Shown: piece after piece, positions 1 through 9,084 of the stretch
Numbering within the stretch: the stretch's first letter is position 1
Layout: each line of letters starts with the position of its first letter
Program-made: the position numbers and the translations under genes
NCBI RefSeq assembly: GCF_002222635.1
Contig: NZ_CP022415.1
Span: 2,914,001 to 2,978,000 of the forward strand
From: Pseudosulfitobacter pseudonitzschiae
GTDB taxonomy: Bacteria; Pseudomonadota; Alphaproteobacteria; Rhodobacterales; Rhodobacteraceae
Direction of reading: 5' to 3'
DNA length: 64,000 nt
The notes under the pieces: generated by a model
Seen by the model: only the letters and a program-made list of their open reading frames with translations
What the model was told of the DNA's origin: nothing
Database searches by the model: none

Positions 1-1
1 T

Positions 2-688
2 TTATCCGCGACATAGGCCCATCCGGACACCGACGCCGTGTACCGTTTCGATCGCGTCGGCACAGCCCGCATCTGCCAGCTTGGCCCGCAGGTTGCGCAG
101 GTGGCTGTCCACGGTCCGGTCGCTGACGTGAATGTTGGTCCCATACATCGCATCGGTCAGCGCGGGGCGGGGGGCCACTTGTTCGGGGCGTTGCATCAAA
201 TGATCCAGCAGTGCCATTTCACGGCCGGTCAGTGCCACAACCGTGCCCGCGATGGCGCAGTAATGGCGTCCCGCATCCACCTCCAAAATACCGCGCCTGC
301 GCGTCTTGTCCTGTTGAGCGGCAGTGCTGCGGCGCAGGATGGCACGCACGCGAGCGACCAGTTCGCGCGGCGAGAACGGCTTGGTCACATAATCATCTCC
401 GCCCAGTTCGAACGCCAGAACGCGGTCGATCTCGTCCTCGCGCGCGGTCAGGAACAGCACCGGCGTCTGATCTGTCATACGCAATGCGCGGCACATCGCC
501 AGCCCGTCCATCTCGGGCAGGCCGATGTCCAGAACGATCAGGTCAAACCGACCCGAGCGGGCCTTGGCCAACCCTTCTGCCCCGTCACCTGCGGTTTGTG
601 TCCCAAACCCCGCCTGTTCCAGCGCGATACGCAACACATCGCGGATTTGCGCATCGTCGTCGACGATCAGAATGGTGGTGGCGCTCAT
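2..688 (-). CDS. OmpR/PhoB-family response regulator
   Basis: A 228-residue two-component response regulator. The receiver domain covers about residues 1-120. It shows the acidic pocket (D10-D12), the phospho-acceptor D54 in LDIGLP and the conserved K103 in VTKPF. A winged-helix DNA-binding domain follows (about 130-225, ending VHGVGVRMG). The protein is complete, with a TAA stop at the very edge of the window. Its ATG overlaps the stop of the upstream DUF4173-type membrane protein in an ATGA arrangement, so the two are probably translationally coupled. No histidine kinase is visible. Since transcription runs out of the window at position 1, a kinase could be the next gene. The regulated genes cannot be told from the sequence. 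Confidence 0.93.
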   Translation of the reverse strand: MSATTILIVDDDAQIRDVLRIALEQAGFGTQTAGDGAEGLAKARSGRFDLIVLDIGLPEMDGLAMCRALRMTDQTPVLFLTAREDEIDRVLAFELGGDDYVTKPFSPRELVARVRAILRRSTAAQQDKTRRRGILEVDAGRHYCAIAGTVVALTGREMALLDHLMQRPEQVAPRPALTDAMYGTNIHVSDRTVDSHLRNLRAKLADAGCADAIETVHGVGVRMGLCRG

Positions 689-2187
689 GGGTTCAACCGC
701 TTCGTTTCGATGGCCTGCAAACTACGGCGCAGACGCGCGTTGCGAAAGCCCCATTCCCGCCAGTCGTCGGGGCGAAACAGATAGGGCCTGCTGCCGGAAG
801 AGGTCCGGACGCACAGATTGCCACCTGTCCGGACGTCATAGGTGGCGATGGCAGGCAAAGCGCCCTCGCCCAATTCGCGACAGATATACCACGCATCCTC
901 CACCACAGGACGGCTTAGATTGTACCGCGCTATGATTCCGTCAAAGCTGATAAAGGCGCAAACATACAGCGTGACCGCGCCAATACCGCCCGAGCGCACC
1001 AGCATCCAGCCGTTATGCTTGCGCGCAGCCACCTGCCAGACGACCACGCCCAAACCTGCGGCCACCATGCCCATCCAGATCAATGCTGCCAGCCGCAGCC
1101 GCGTCAGCCCGTACACATCTACATAGGTATCCAGTCGGACCACCGACGCCAGCACCAACGCCAGCGTCTGCCCCAACCACACCAGAAGCAAAACGCGCAA
1201 CATCGGCTTTTCCTCGGCAAAGGGGCGGGCGAGCACGGCAAACAGCCCCGCCAGCAGTGCGGTCAGCAACAGCGGATAAGCACCGCGATGTGCATAGGTG
1301 GCGTGGCTCATACCATCAGGCAGGCCCGCATCGCCATACAGCAGCACAATATCCATCACCGTCTGCACCGCGAACATCGCGTTGAACAGCACCAGTGACC
1401 GCGCAACCGAGCCTGCGTTGATCATACCGACGCGGCGCACGGTCTGGCGCGCGGGCGCTGGGGTCAGTTGCCCGCGCAAACGCGCAACCACCATGCAGGG
1501 CCAGACCAGCAGCACTATCATGGCCCAGAACAACGCACGCCACAGGTCCACCTCTGGCAGGCGCACGTCGCTCAGGTTCTGCCACCATCTGTCCAGAACC
1601 GGATTGGCCCCGACCAACAGCAGGGCAAACACCCCGCCCAAAACCACTGGCACACCCCACGCCTTGAACAACCGCCCCAAATCCCAGCCTGCGGGATTCG
1701 CCTCGACCAATTGCCGTGCTGCCTGCACGCCGTCGCGCACCGTCGCAGTGGGCCCCACCCACCACAGACGCAGCGCACTGCGCGTCAGTGCCCCGCGCCG
1801 TATGCCCGCCACAAACACCACAACCAGCGACAGCCCGACCATGCAGATCACCACCGACAGCGGTTGAACCAGCTCGACCAGCGGCAACACCGCCAGCGCC
1901 ACACCGCCGCCCGCCTGCCACGCAACCCGCGCTGGCACATCCGCCAGCCAGATCGCCACACCGCCAAGGATCGCGCAGAACACTGCCAGCGACACCCCCG
2001 CCGACACCTGCCAGACCAAAGCATCCGACAGCGCGATCAGCGCCACCAACAGCGCCAGCCGGACCGGTCCGGCACGATCGCCCCGCTGGCCTGTCCGCCT
2101 GCGCTGCGGCGGCTGGTCGATCCCGCCCAGCCACCAGCCATCGTGTTGCATCGCCAGCGGCACGCCACGCATGATTGCCGTTTTCAT
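685..2187 (-). CDS. DUF4173/DUF4153-type polytopic membrane protein
   Basis: An integral membrane protein of about 500 residues with many hydrophobic helices (about ten). The first third is a run of closely spaced segments; a soluble C-terminal tail of about 90 residues carries cysteines (CRELGEG, LCVRTSSG). I place it in the DUF4153/DUF4173 group, of unknown function. I start it at the ATG at 2187 (MKTAIMRG) because an AGAGAGG ribosome-binding site lies just upstream; the longer reading frame adds an unconvincing leader. The stop overlaps the response regulator start by 4 bases, which suggests an operon. It is divergent from deoC across about 165 bases. Confidence 0.75.
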   Translation of the reverse strand: MKTAIMRGVPLAMQHDGWWLGGIDQPPQRRRTGQRGDRAGPVRLALLVALIALSDALVWQVSAGVSLAVFCAILGGVAIWLADVPARVAWQAGGGVALAVLPLVELVQPLSVVICMVGLSLVVVFVAGIRRGALTRSALRLWWVGPTATVRDGVQAARQLVEANPAGWDLGRLFKAWGVPVVLGGVFALLLVGANPVLDRWWQNLSDVRLPEVDLWRALFWAMIVLLVWPCMVVARLRGQLTPAPARQTVRRVGMINAGSVARSLVLFNAMFAVQTVMDIVLLYGDAGLPDGMSHATYAHRGAYPLLLTALLAGLFAVLARPFAEEKPMLRVLLLVWLGQTLALVLASVVRLDTYVDVYGLTRLRLAALIWMGMVAAGLGVVVWQVAARKHNGWMLVRSGGIGAVTLYVCAFISFDGIIARYNLSRPVVEDAWYICRELGEGALPAIATYDVRTGGNLCVRTSSGSRPYLFRPDDWREWGFRNARLRRSLQAIETKRLNP

Positions 2188-2354
2188 ATGATCTGCCTCT
2201 CTTGCCATTTTCTGCCCTTGGGATGCCAAAACATTTGCACAGGCCCCGCGCCCTGTTTGTGCAGTTTTTACGCAGAAGGTGACGCCGTGCCCCACCTTGC
2301 GCTTGGGCGCCGCCCATGCCAGTTTTCAGACCTTGTTCCCTTGAAGGTGACCCC

Positions 2355-3347
2355 ATGCTTCAACCCGCCACCACATCGCAGGATGCACACCTGCCGCAAC
2401 TGACCCTGACCCGAAATCCGGGGGTGGATCTGGACATGAACTGGGTCCGCTCGGTGCAGGCTAACACCTCGGCAATCGAACGCCGCGCAGCGACCCTGCC
2501 CGCGCGCCGGTCGGTCAAAAAGGACTATCAGGCGGCTTGGCTGCTCAAGGCCATTACCTGCATCGACCTGACCACCTTGTCGGGCGACGACACCGCCGCA
2601 CGTGTCCGCCGCCTGTGCGCCAAGGCACGGCATCCGGTCAGCGCACAGGTACTGGCGGCGCTGGACATGCAGGGCATCACCACCGGTGCCGTCTGCGTCT
2701 ATCACGAAATGGTCGAAACCGCCGTGGCCGCACTGCAGGGTTCGGGCATTCCCGTGGCGGCAGTGTCCACCGGCTTTCCCGCAGGCCTGTCGCCTTTCGA
2801 TCTGCGCATCGAGGAAATCCGCCGCAGCGTCGCCGCCGGTGCCTCCGAGATCGACATCGTCATCTCGCGCCGTCACGTTCTGGAAGGCAACTGGCAGGCG
2901 CTTTATGACGAGATGCGCGAAATGCGCAGCGCCTGCGGCGATGCCCACGTCAAAGCGATCCTTGCCACGGGCGAGCTGGGCACATTGCGCAACGTGGCGC
3001 GCGCCTCACTGATCTGCATGATGGGCGGCGCCGATTTCATCAAGACATCCACCGGCAAGGAAAGCGTAAACGCCACCCTGCCCGTCAGCCTGACCATGAT
3101 CCGCGCCATCCGCGACTATCACGCGGCCACTGGCATCCACATCGGCTACAAACCCGCAGGCGGCATTTCCAAGGCCAAGGACGCGATCACCTACCTTGCC
3201 CTGATCAAGGAAGAGCTGGGCGCACGCTGGCTGCAACCCGACCTGTTCCGCTTTGGCGCATCATCCCTGCTGGGCGACATCGAACGCCAGCTGGAACACC
3301 ATGTCACCGGCAACTATTCTGCCGCTCACCGCCATCCGATGGGATAA
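2355..3347 (+). CDS. deoC: Deoxyribose-phosphate aldolase
   Basis: A 330-residue DERA enzyme, which cleaves 2-deoxyribose-5-phosphate to acetaldehyde and glyceraldehyde-3-phosphate in the cytoplasm. Family signatures are visible: the Schiff-base lysine region FIKTSTGK, preceded by VKAILATGEL, and a later IGYKPAGGI. The protein carries a longer N-terminal extension than the short E. coli-type enzyme. The start at 2355 is chosen for the GAAGGTGA site upstream and because the longer frame gives a non-conserved leader. The ALDH16-type gene begins 4 bases after its stop, so the acetaldehyde product may be handed to that oxidase (inference). Confidence 0.95.
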   Translation: MLQPATTSQDAHLPQLTLTRNPGVDLDMNWVRSVQANTSAIERRAATLPARRSVKKDYQAAWLLKAITCIDLTTLSGDDTAARVRRLCAKARHPVSAQVLAALDMQGITTGAVCVYHEMVETAVAALQGSGIPVAAVSTGFPAGLSPFDLRIEEIRRSVAAGASEIDIVISRRHVLEGNWQALYDEMREMRSACGDAHVKAILATGELGTLRNVARASLICMMGGADFIKTSTGKESVNATLPVSLTMIRAIRDYHAATGIHIGYKPAGGISKAKDAITYLALIKEELGARWLQPDLFRFGASSLLGDIERQLEHHVTGNYSAAHRHPMG

Positions 3348-3351
3348 CATC

Positions 3352-5670
3352 ATGACCGTGAAAGAGATTTTTCAGACGATGGACTATGGCCCCGCCCCCG
3401 AATCCGCCGCAGAAGCCCTGACATGGCTTGTCGATCAAGGCGGCCGTTTTGGCCACTTCATCGACGGCAGCTTTACCAGACACACAGGCGGTTTCGACAG
3501 CCGCAACCCCGCCACGGGCGAGGTTCTGGCAAGCCTGACCCAAGCCAGCCAACAGGACGTGGACAGCGCCGTATCCGCCGCGCGCAAGGCCCAGCCGAAA
3601 TGGGAAAAGCTCGGCGGTCCGGGTCGTGCGCGTTATCTCTATGCCCTCGCGCGGCTGCTGCAAAAACACAGCCGTCTGTTCGCCGTGCTTGAAACCCTCG
3701 ACAACGGCAAACCGATCCGCGAAAGCCGCGACATCGATATCCCGCTGGCGCAGCGGCACTTCTACTACCACGCAGGCATGGCCCAACTGATGCAGGACGC
3801 GCTGCCCGACCGCGTGGCCTTGGGCGTTTGCGGCCAGATCATCCCGTGGAACTTTCCGCTGCTGATGCTGGCATGGAAAATCGCGCCCGCACTGGCGATG
3901 GGAAACACCGTGGTGCTGAAACCTGCGGAATACACCTCGCTGACAGCACTTTTGTTTGCCGACATCTGCCGACAGGCGGGTCTGCCTGCGGGTGTGGTCA
4001 ACATCGTCACCGGCGACGGCGCCGTGGGCGAAATGATCGTAAACGCACCCGTCGACAAAATCGCCTTTACCGGATCAACCGCCGTGGGCCGCCGCATCCG
4101 CGAAGCGACAGCAGGCACCGACAAGGAACTGACCTTGGAACTGGGCGGAAAATCCCCCTACATCGTCTTTGACGACGCCGATCTGGATTCCGCCATTGAA
4201 GGGCTGGTCGACGCCATCTGGTTCAATCAGGGTCAGGTCTGCTGCGCCGGTTCGCGCCTGTTGGTGCACGAACCCGTGGCTGAACGGTTTTACGCCAAGC
4301 TGCGCGCCCGTATGGACAAACTGCGCATCGGCAACCCGCTGGACAAAAGCATCGACGTGGGGGCCATCGTCGATCCCGCCCAGCTGGAAACCATCACCGA
4401 CATGGTCGCCGCCAACAGCGATGGCGACATGCACCAGACCGCAGGCGACATGCCTGCGCAGGGCTGCTTTTACCCGCCCACGCTGATCACCGGCCTCGAT
4501 ACCGCGCACCCGCTGATGCAAGAGGAAATCTTTGGCCCCGTGCTGGTCGCCACCACCTTCCGCACCCCTGCGGAAGCCGTCGAACTGGCCAACAACACCC
4601 GCTACGGGCTGGCCGCAACCCTGTGGACCGAGAACATCAACCTAGCGCTGGACGTGGCCTCGAAACTGGCCGCAGGCGTGGTCTGGACCAACGCCACCAA
4701 CCTGTTCGACGCAGCCGCAGGCTTTGGCGGCGTCCGCGAAAGCGGCTTTGGCCGTGAAGGCGGCTGGGAAGGGCTCTCCGCCTATACCAAACCCAGAACC
4801 ACGGGCAAAACCCTGCCACAAATCGCACCCTTCGAAGGCGACAAAGGCCCGTCGGACGGCATCGACCGCACCGCCAAGCTGTATATCGGCGGCAAACAGA
4901 CGCGCCCCGATGGCGGCTATTCCGCGCCTGTCTACGCCAGGAACGGCACCCTGCTGGGGCACGCATCGCAATCAAACCGCAAGGACGTGCGCAACGCCGT
5001 CGAGGCAGCCCAGGCCGCCAAAGGCTGGGCCAGATCCACGGGCCACCTGCGCGCCCAGATCCTGTACTACATTGGCGAAAATCTGTACGCACGTGCCGAT
5101 GAATTCGAAGCCCGCCTGAACACCCTCCAAGGCGGCCGCACCAGCGCGCAAGAGGTGAAGGACAGCATCGACGCGCTGTTCACCGCCGCCGCATGGGCCG
5201 ACAAATATGATGGTCAGGCGCATGGCGTGCCGATCCGTGGCGTGGCACTGGCGATGAAGGAACCGACCGGCGTGATCGCGGCGCTTTGTCCTGACGCACA
5301 CCCGCTGCTGGGTCTGGTGTCACTGATGGCCCCCGCCATCGCGATGGGCAACCGCATCATCCTTGGCGCGTCGCAACCCTTCCCGCTGGCCGCCACCGAT
5401 TTCTACCAGATCCTCGACACTTCGGACGTGCCCGCAGGCGTGGTCAACATCCTGACAGGCCCGCATGACGCACTGGCTGACACGATGGCCCGCCACATGG
5501 ACATCGACGCGGTCTGGTCCTTCTCGGACCCCGCCCTGTCGGAGACCATCCGCAAGGGCTCGGCCAGCAACCTCAAACGCACATGGATCGACACCAGCCT
5601 GCCCACCATCCGCGACACGCTAACCGCCGCCACAGAGGTCAAAAACATCTGGATTCCCTACGGCGAATAA
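3352..5670 (+). CDS. ALDH16-type double-domain aldehyde dehydrogenase
   Basis: A 772-residue NAD(P)-dependent aldehyde dehydrogenase with two ALDH modules. Module 1 (about 1-480) is complete: IIPWNFPLLM, FTGSTAVGRR, the general-base glutamate in LELGGKSP, and the nucleophile C297 in GQVCCAGSR. Module 2 (about 495-772) resembles only the N-terminal and coenzyme-binding part. It has no ELGGK glutamate and no catalytic cysteine, and stops soon after the FTGS-equivalent WSFSD. This architecture matches ALDH16, where the second domain is structural. The gene starts 4 bases after deoC, suggesting oxidation of the acetaldehyde made by DeoC. The substrate is inferred, not shown. Confidence 0.88.
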   Translation: MTVKEIFQTMDYGPAPESAAEALTWLVDQGGRFGHFIDGSFTRHTGGFDSRNPATGEVLASLTQASQQDVDSAVSAARKAQPKWEKLGGPGRARYLYALARLLQKHSRLFAVLETLDNGKPIRESRDIDIPLAQRHFYYHAGMAQLMQDALPDRVALGVCGQIIPWNFPLLMLAWKIAPALAMGNTVVLKPAEYTSLTALLFADICRQAGLPAGVVNIVTGDGAVGEMIVNAPVDKIAFTGSTAVGRRIREATAGTDKELTLELGGKSPYIVFDDADLDSAIEGLVDAIWFNQGQVCCAGSRLLVHEPVAERFYAKLRARMDKLRIGNPLDKSIDVGAIVDPAQLETITDMVAANSDGDMHQTAGDMPAQGCFYPPTLITGLDTAHPLMQEEIFGPVLVATTFRTPAEAVELANNTRYGLAATLWTENINLALDVASKLAAGVVWTNATNLFDAAAGFGGVRESGFGREGGWEGLSAYTKPRTTGKTLPQIAPFEGDKGPSDGIDRTAKLYIGGKQTRPDGGYSAPVYARNGTLLGHASQSNRKDVRNAVEAAQAAKGWARSTGHLRAQILYYIGENLYARADEFEARLNTLQGGRTSAQEVKDSIDALFTAAAWADKYDGQAHGVPIRGVALAMKEPTGVIAALCPDAHPLLGLVSLMAPAIAMGNRIILGASQPFPLAATDFYQILDTSDVPAGVVNILTGPHDALADTMARHMDIDAVWSFSDPALSETIRKGSASNLKRTWIDTSLPTIRDTLTAATEVKNIWIPYGE

Positions 5671-5694
5671 GCCGGAGTTCGAGGCAGAGCCTCA

Positions 5695-5723
5695 ATAAAA
5701 AAGCGCCCGCCAGTGGCGGGCGC
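5695..5723 (-). terminator. Rho-independent terminator of the M16 gene run
   Basis: A 9-bp GC stem, GCGCCCGCC / GGCGGGCGC (5703-5711 / 5715-5723) with loop agt. Read on the minus strand it is followed by a run of six T's, so it fits the end of the minus-strand run of genes. It sits between convergent genes and may also slow transcription from deoC/ALDH16. Confidence 0.8.
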
Positions 5724-5747
5724 AAATATCGAACGACCCGTCACATG

Positions 5748-7067
5748 TCACTCGGGCAGCGGGCCAGTCTCCAGCCCCTCGGGCTTGCCGACCACGACAA
5801 ACTGCAAACCGTCAGGGTCCAGCAACTCCTCTGCCACACGTTTCACATCGTCCATTGTCACCGCTTCAACCTTATCGTTGCGCGTGGCGATATAGTCGAT
5901 CGGCAGGCCCAACATCTGCATCCCAACCATGATCCGGGCAATCGGCGCATTGCCATCAAACCGCAAGGGATAGGCACCGGTCAGATAGGTTTTGGCGTCG
6001 CGCAACTCGTCTTCGGTCACGCCCTCGCTGGCCGCTTTGGCCCACTCGTCGCGGATCACGGCGATCGCCTCGCCGATCCGGTCATTGGCCGAAGCCACAC
6101 GGCCCAAATACACCGCCGCATAGTCCCGTGGCACCAGATAGGAATAAACCCCATAGGTCAGCCCTCGCTTTTCGCGCACCTCGGTCATCAAACGGCTTTC
6201 AAACGACCCGCCCCCAAGAATCTGGTTCAGCACAGTGGCCGCAAAGAAATCAGGATCTTCCTGCGCCATCCCGCGCTGACCAAACAACGCCACGGATTGC
6301 GGCGTGTCGAAATCGATCACAGTCACGCCCGCCGGAATGTCCACTTCTGCCATGTCTGGCAACGGCGCACCCGTCTCTGGCAGGTCGCCCAGCAGCTTGT
6401 CCAGCAGCGGCCCCAGCTCTTCCGGCGTGATGTCACCCACCACACCGACATACAGCCGGTCCTTGGCCAAAACCGCCTTGTGCGCGGCCACCAGATCGTC
6501 GCGGGTCAGCGCACTTACGCTCTCCACAGTGCCACTGAACGACGTACTATAGGGATGTTCGCCATAAGCCAACTTGTCAAAAGCACGGCTTGCCAGTTCA
6601 TCTGGGCTTTTGTCGTCCGACGCCAGCCCCGTCAGCACCTGCTGGCGCACCCGCTCAAGCGCTTCGGGGGCAAAACTTGGCTCCAGCAATGACGCCCGCA
6701 GCAAATCCACCGCCGCATCGCGGTTCTCGGTCAGAAAGCGTGCGGACACTGCCAGCGAATCGTCGCCCACATCATACCCGAACGAAGCCGCCAGCCCTTC
6801 GGTCGCACGGGCAAAAGCGCGCGCATCCATCTGGCCGGCACCCTCTTCCAACAGGCCCGTCATCAGATTGACCGCACCCCGTTTGCCCGGCGCATCCAGT
6901 GACGCGCCACCGCGAAACCGCAGATCCATCGCAACAAACGGGATCGACGGCTCTTGCACCAGCCACGCAGTGATACCGCCCGGGCTGACAACTTCGGTGA
7001 TCTCGACATCGGCACGGGCAGGCAGCGCCAGCACCACGGTCATCATCAACGCAAGGATATATTTCAT
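5748..7067 (-). CDS. M16 family peptidase-like protein without zinc motif
   Basis: A 439-residue secreted or periplasmic protein: the start at 7067 gives a clear signal peptide (MKYILALMMTVVLALPARA). It has the insulinase/M16 two-repeat fold, with the M16 C-terminal-type region around residues 170-350. At the place where catalytic members carry HxxEH there is RGAVNLMTGLLEEGAG (about 63-78), so the zinc site is missing. This resembles the non-catalytic partner of paired M16 proteins (mitochondrial MPP alpha is the familiar case). Its ATG overlaps the stop of the upstream catalytic M16 gene by 4 bases, so a heterodimer made from a coupled message is likely (inference). Confidence 0.88.
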   Translation of the reverse strand: MKYILALMMTVVLALPARADVEITEVVSPGGITAWLVQEPSIPFVAMDLRFRGGASLDAPGKRGAVNLMTGLLEEGAGQMDARAFARATEGLAASFGYDVGDDSLAVSARFLTENRDAAVDLLRASLLEPSFAPEALERVRQQVLTGLASDDKSPDELASRAFDKLAYGEHPYSTSFSGTVESVSALTRDDLVAAHKAVLAKDRLYVGVVGDITPEELGPLLDKLLGDLPETGAPLPDMAEVDIPAGVTVIDFDTPQSVALFGQRGMAQEDPDFFAATVLNQILGGGSFESRLMTEVREKRGLTYGVYSYLVPRDYAAVYLGRVASANDRIGEAIAVIRDEWAKAASEGVTEDELRDAKTYLTGAYPLRFDGNAPIARIMVGMQMLGLPIDYIATRNDKVEAVTMDDVKRVAEELLDPDGLQFVVVGKPEGLETGPLPE

Positions 7068-8413
7068 TGGCCTGCCTCCGCGGGTTTCGCCAGCCATCCG
7101 GTGACCGACCCTTCGATGCGCAGCACTTTGGCAGCGGTGGCCAGAATGTCCTCTTCCGTCACAGCTTGCAGCGCATCAGGCCACGCCTGCACGTCTTCGA
7201 CTGTCAGCCCCGACGCCAGCGCCGCACCATAGCGGTTGGCGACACCGTCGGCATCGTCGCGGGCATAGATTTGTTGCGCGCGCAGTTGCAGCTTGATCCG
7301 CTCAAGTTGTTCGGCATCGACACCTTCAGCCATAAAACTGGCCAGTGCCGCATCCATCGCATCCTCGGCCTCTTGCAGGCTGACACCGGAGCTTGGCAAC
7401 ACGACGACGTCAAAGGTTGTATCATCCAGCGACGTGCCTCTGTAGAACGCACCGGAATAAACGGCCACCTGCGTGTCAAACTGCAATTTCTCGGCCAGAT
7501 AGGAAGTGGTCCCCCCGCCCAGAATTTCAGCCAGAATGGTCAGCGCCGCAGCCTCTTCCTGCGCACCGGCGTCACGCTCGGGCGCCAGATAGGACCGGCT
7601 GACATAGGGCTGTGCCACCCGCGCATCGCGAAAGATCACGCGGCGTTCAGCGGTTTGGGGTGGCTCTTTGGTGCGCAGACGTTCGGGCAGGTTCGGTTCG
7701 GCGGGAATCACACCATAACGGGTTTCGGCCAGTTGCCGGACCTCGGCGGGATTCACGTCGCCCGCCACCACAAGGATCGCGTTGTTGGGCGAATAGTAGA
7801 TATCGTAGAACCCCAACGCATCATCCAGATCCAGCGCCTGCATTTCGTGCATCCAGCCGATCACCGGAACGCCGTAGCGGTGGTTCAGATATTGTGCCGC
7901 GTTCATCTGTTCGCCGAACAGTGCGCGGGGATTGTTCTCGGTGCGCTGGTTGCGCTCTTCGATAATCACGTCACGCTCTGTTTCGATGTTCTCGGGCGTC
8001 AGACGAAGATTTTCCATCCGGTCCGCTTCCATCTTCATCATCAGACCCAGACGGTCAGCCGCCACGCGCTGGTAATAGGCAGTGTAATCGTAGCTGGTAA
8101 AGGCGTTGTCGCGCCCGCCATTGGCGGCCACTGTCGCTGACAACTCTCCCGACGCCATGTTGTCAGTGGCCTTGAACAACAAGTGTTCCAGAAAATGCGC
8201 CACGCCGGAAGATCCCTTAGGCTCGTCCGCTGAACCGGCTTTGTACCAGACCATATGGGTGACGACAGGGGCACGGTGGTCTTCGACCACCACGACCTGC
8301 ATACCGTTGTCCAACTCGAATGTGGTGACGTTCTCGTTTGCTTCACTTGCCGCCCACACTGCCATTGGCAACAGGGCTGCGATAAATGCCATGACGGCGC
8401 GCAGATGGGTCAT
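7064..8413 (-). CDS. M16 family zinc metallopeptidase (catalytic)
   Basis: A 449-residue M16 peptidase. The N-terminal signal peptide ends near AVWAASEA. The inverted zinc motif is intact as H73-F-L-E-H77, and the downstream glutamate is probably in the ENIETERDVIIEE region. The C-terminal half is the inactive-type M16 repeat. It probably acts in the periplasm on peptides or unfolded proteins; the substrate is unknown. It lies 80 bases after bamF and overlaps the zinc-less paralogue by 4 bases. The pair follows outer-membrane biogenesis genes (lspA, bamF), which hints at an envelope role. Confidence 0.9.
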   Translation of the reverse strand: MTHLRAVMAFIAALLPMAVWAASEANENVTTFELDNGMQVVVVEDHRAPVVTHMVWYKAGSADEPKGSSGVAHFLEHLLFKATDNMASGELSATVAANGGRDNAFTSYDYTAYYQRVAADRLGLMMKMEADRMENLRLTPENIETERDVIIEERNQRTENNPRALFGEQMNAAQYLNHRYGVPVIGWMHEMQALDLDDALGFYDIYYSPNNAILVVAGDVNPAEVRQLAETRYGVIPAEPNLPERLRTKEPPQTAERRVIFRDARVAQPYVSRSYLAPERDAGAQEEAAALTILAEILGGGTTSYLAEKLQFDTQVAVYSGAFYRGTSLDDTTFDVVVLPSSGVSLQEAEDAMDAALASFMAEGVDAEQLERIKLQLRAQQIYARDDADGVANRYGAALASGLTVEDVQAWPDALQAVTEEDILATAAKVLRIEGSVTGWLAKPAEAGQ

Positions 8414-8493
8414 CCGGTATCCTATATCGGTCGCTGTTAGATGTCAGATGGTCATGCCGCCGCAACGTTCAAGCGCGGTGCCGCCTTTGTGAC

Positions 8494-9018
8494 CTAGTCG
8501 CGGAATCGCGTGTCGACCGGGGGCGACGAAGGCGTCGGAACACCCACACGGCGATAGGCCGAAGACACCTTGTGCGGGTCGATGGCCTGCCGCTTATACG
8601 CCTGATTGTAACGGTCCACCGGCACGATGCGATATTGCGTCAAACGGCCACGACGTTTGCGGAACGTCTCGTCTTCGGCGGCCAGCGTGGCACGGATGTC
8701 TGCGGCGCGCCCGAAGCGGCTGGCGTGGTTGACCACAGCACCGTCGCTTGCAGGCACGGCAGCGGTGGGCGATCCACGGCGGCCACCCAGCTTGTCAACG
8801 CTTTCCTCAAGCGGGCGCAGATCAACCAGATTCGCCTGACCGGGGGTCGGCGCGGGCAGCGCGGTATAGCTATCGGGTTCTTCCAAAGGCTTGGCCGGGG
8901 TCACGATGAATTCATCCGGCCCATCGGATGTGCCACGCAGATCGCGCAAACCCGTGTTGGCGCAGGCTCCCAAAGCCAGCGCTACCGTCAATGCCATCAG
9001 TCCGCGTATCAGGCGCAT
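8494..9018 (-). CDS. bamF: BamF-type (DUF3035) outer-membrane lipoprotein
   Basis: A 174-residue lipoprotein: signal peptide with lipobox LALGAC, acylated at the cysteine about 19 residues from the start. The following DGPDEFIVTPAKPLEEP ... LPAPTPGQ block is the DUF3035 signature, which in alphaproteobacteria marks BamF, an accessory lipoprotein of the outer-membrane beta-barrel assembly machine. The start at 9018 has a good GGAGAAGG site; the upstream in-frame ATG would put residues before the signal peptide. It directly follows lspA, the peptidase that matures lipoproteins, in the same run. Confidence 0.85.
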   Translation of the reverse strand: MRLIRGLMALTVALALGACANTGLRDLRGTSDGPDEFIVTPAKPLEEPDSYTALPAPTPGQANLVDLRPLEESVDKLGGRRGSPTAAVPASDGAVVNHASRFGRAADIRATLAAEDETFRKRRGRLTQYRIVPVDRYNQAYKRQAIDPHKVSSAYRRVGVPTPSSPPVDTRFRD

Positions 9019-9084
9019 TGCCTTCTCCCACCAATTGCCCAAACAGGCCCTTTCACACTGACTATCGCAGCAGGCAGGGCAATG

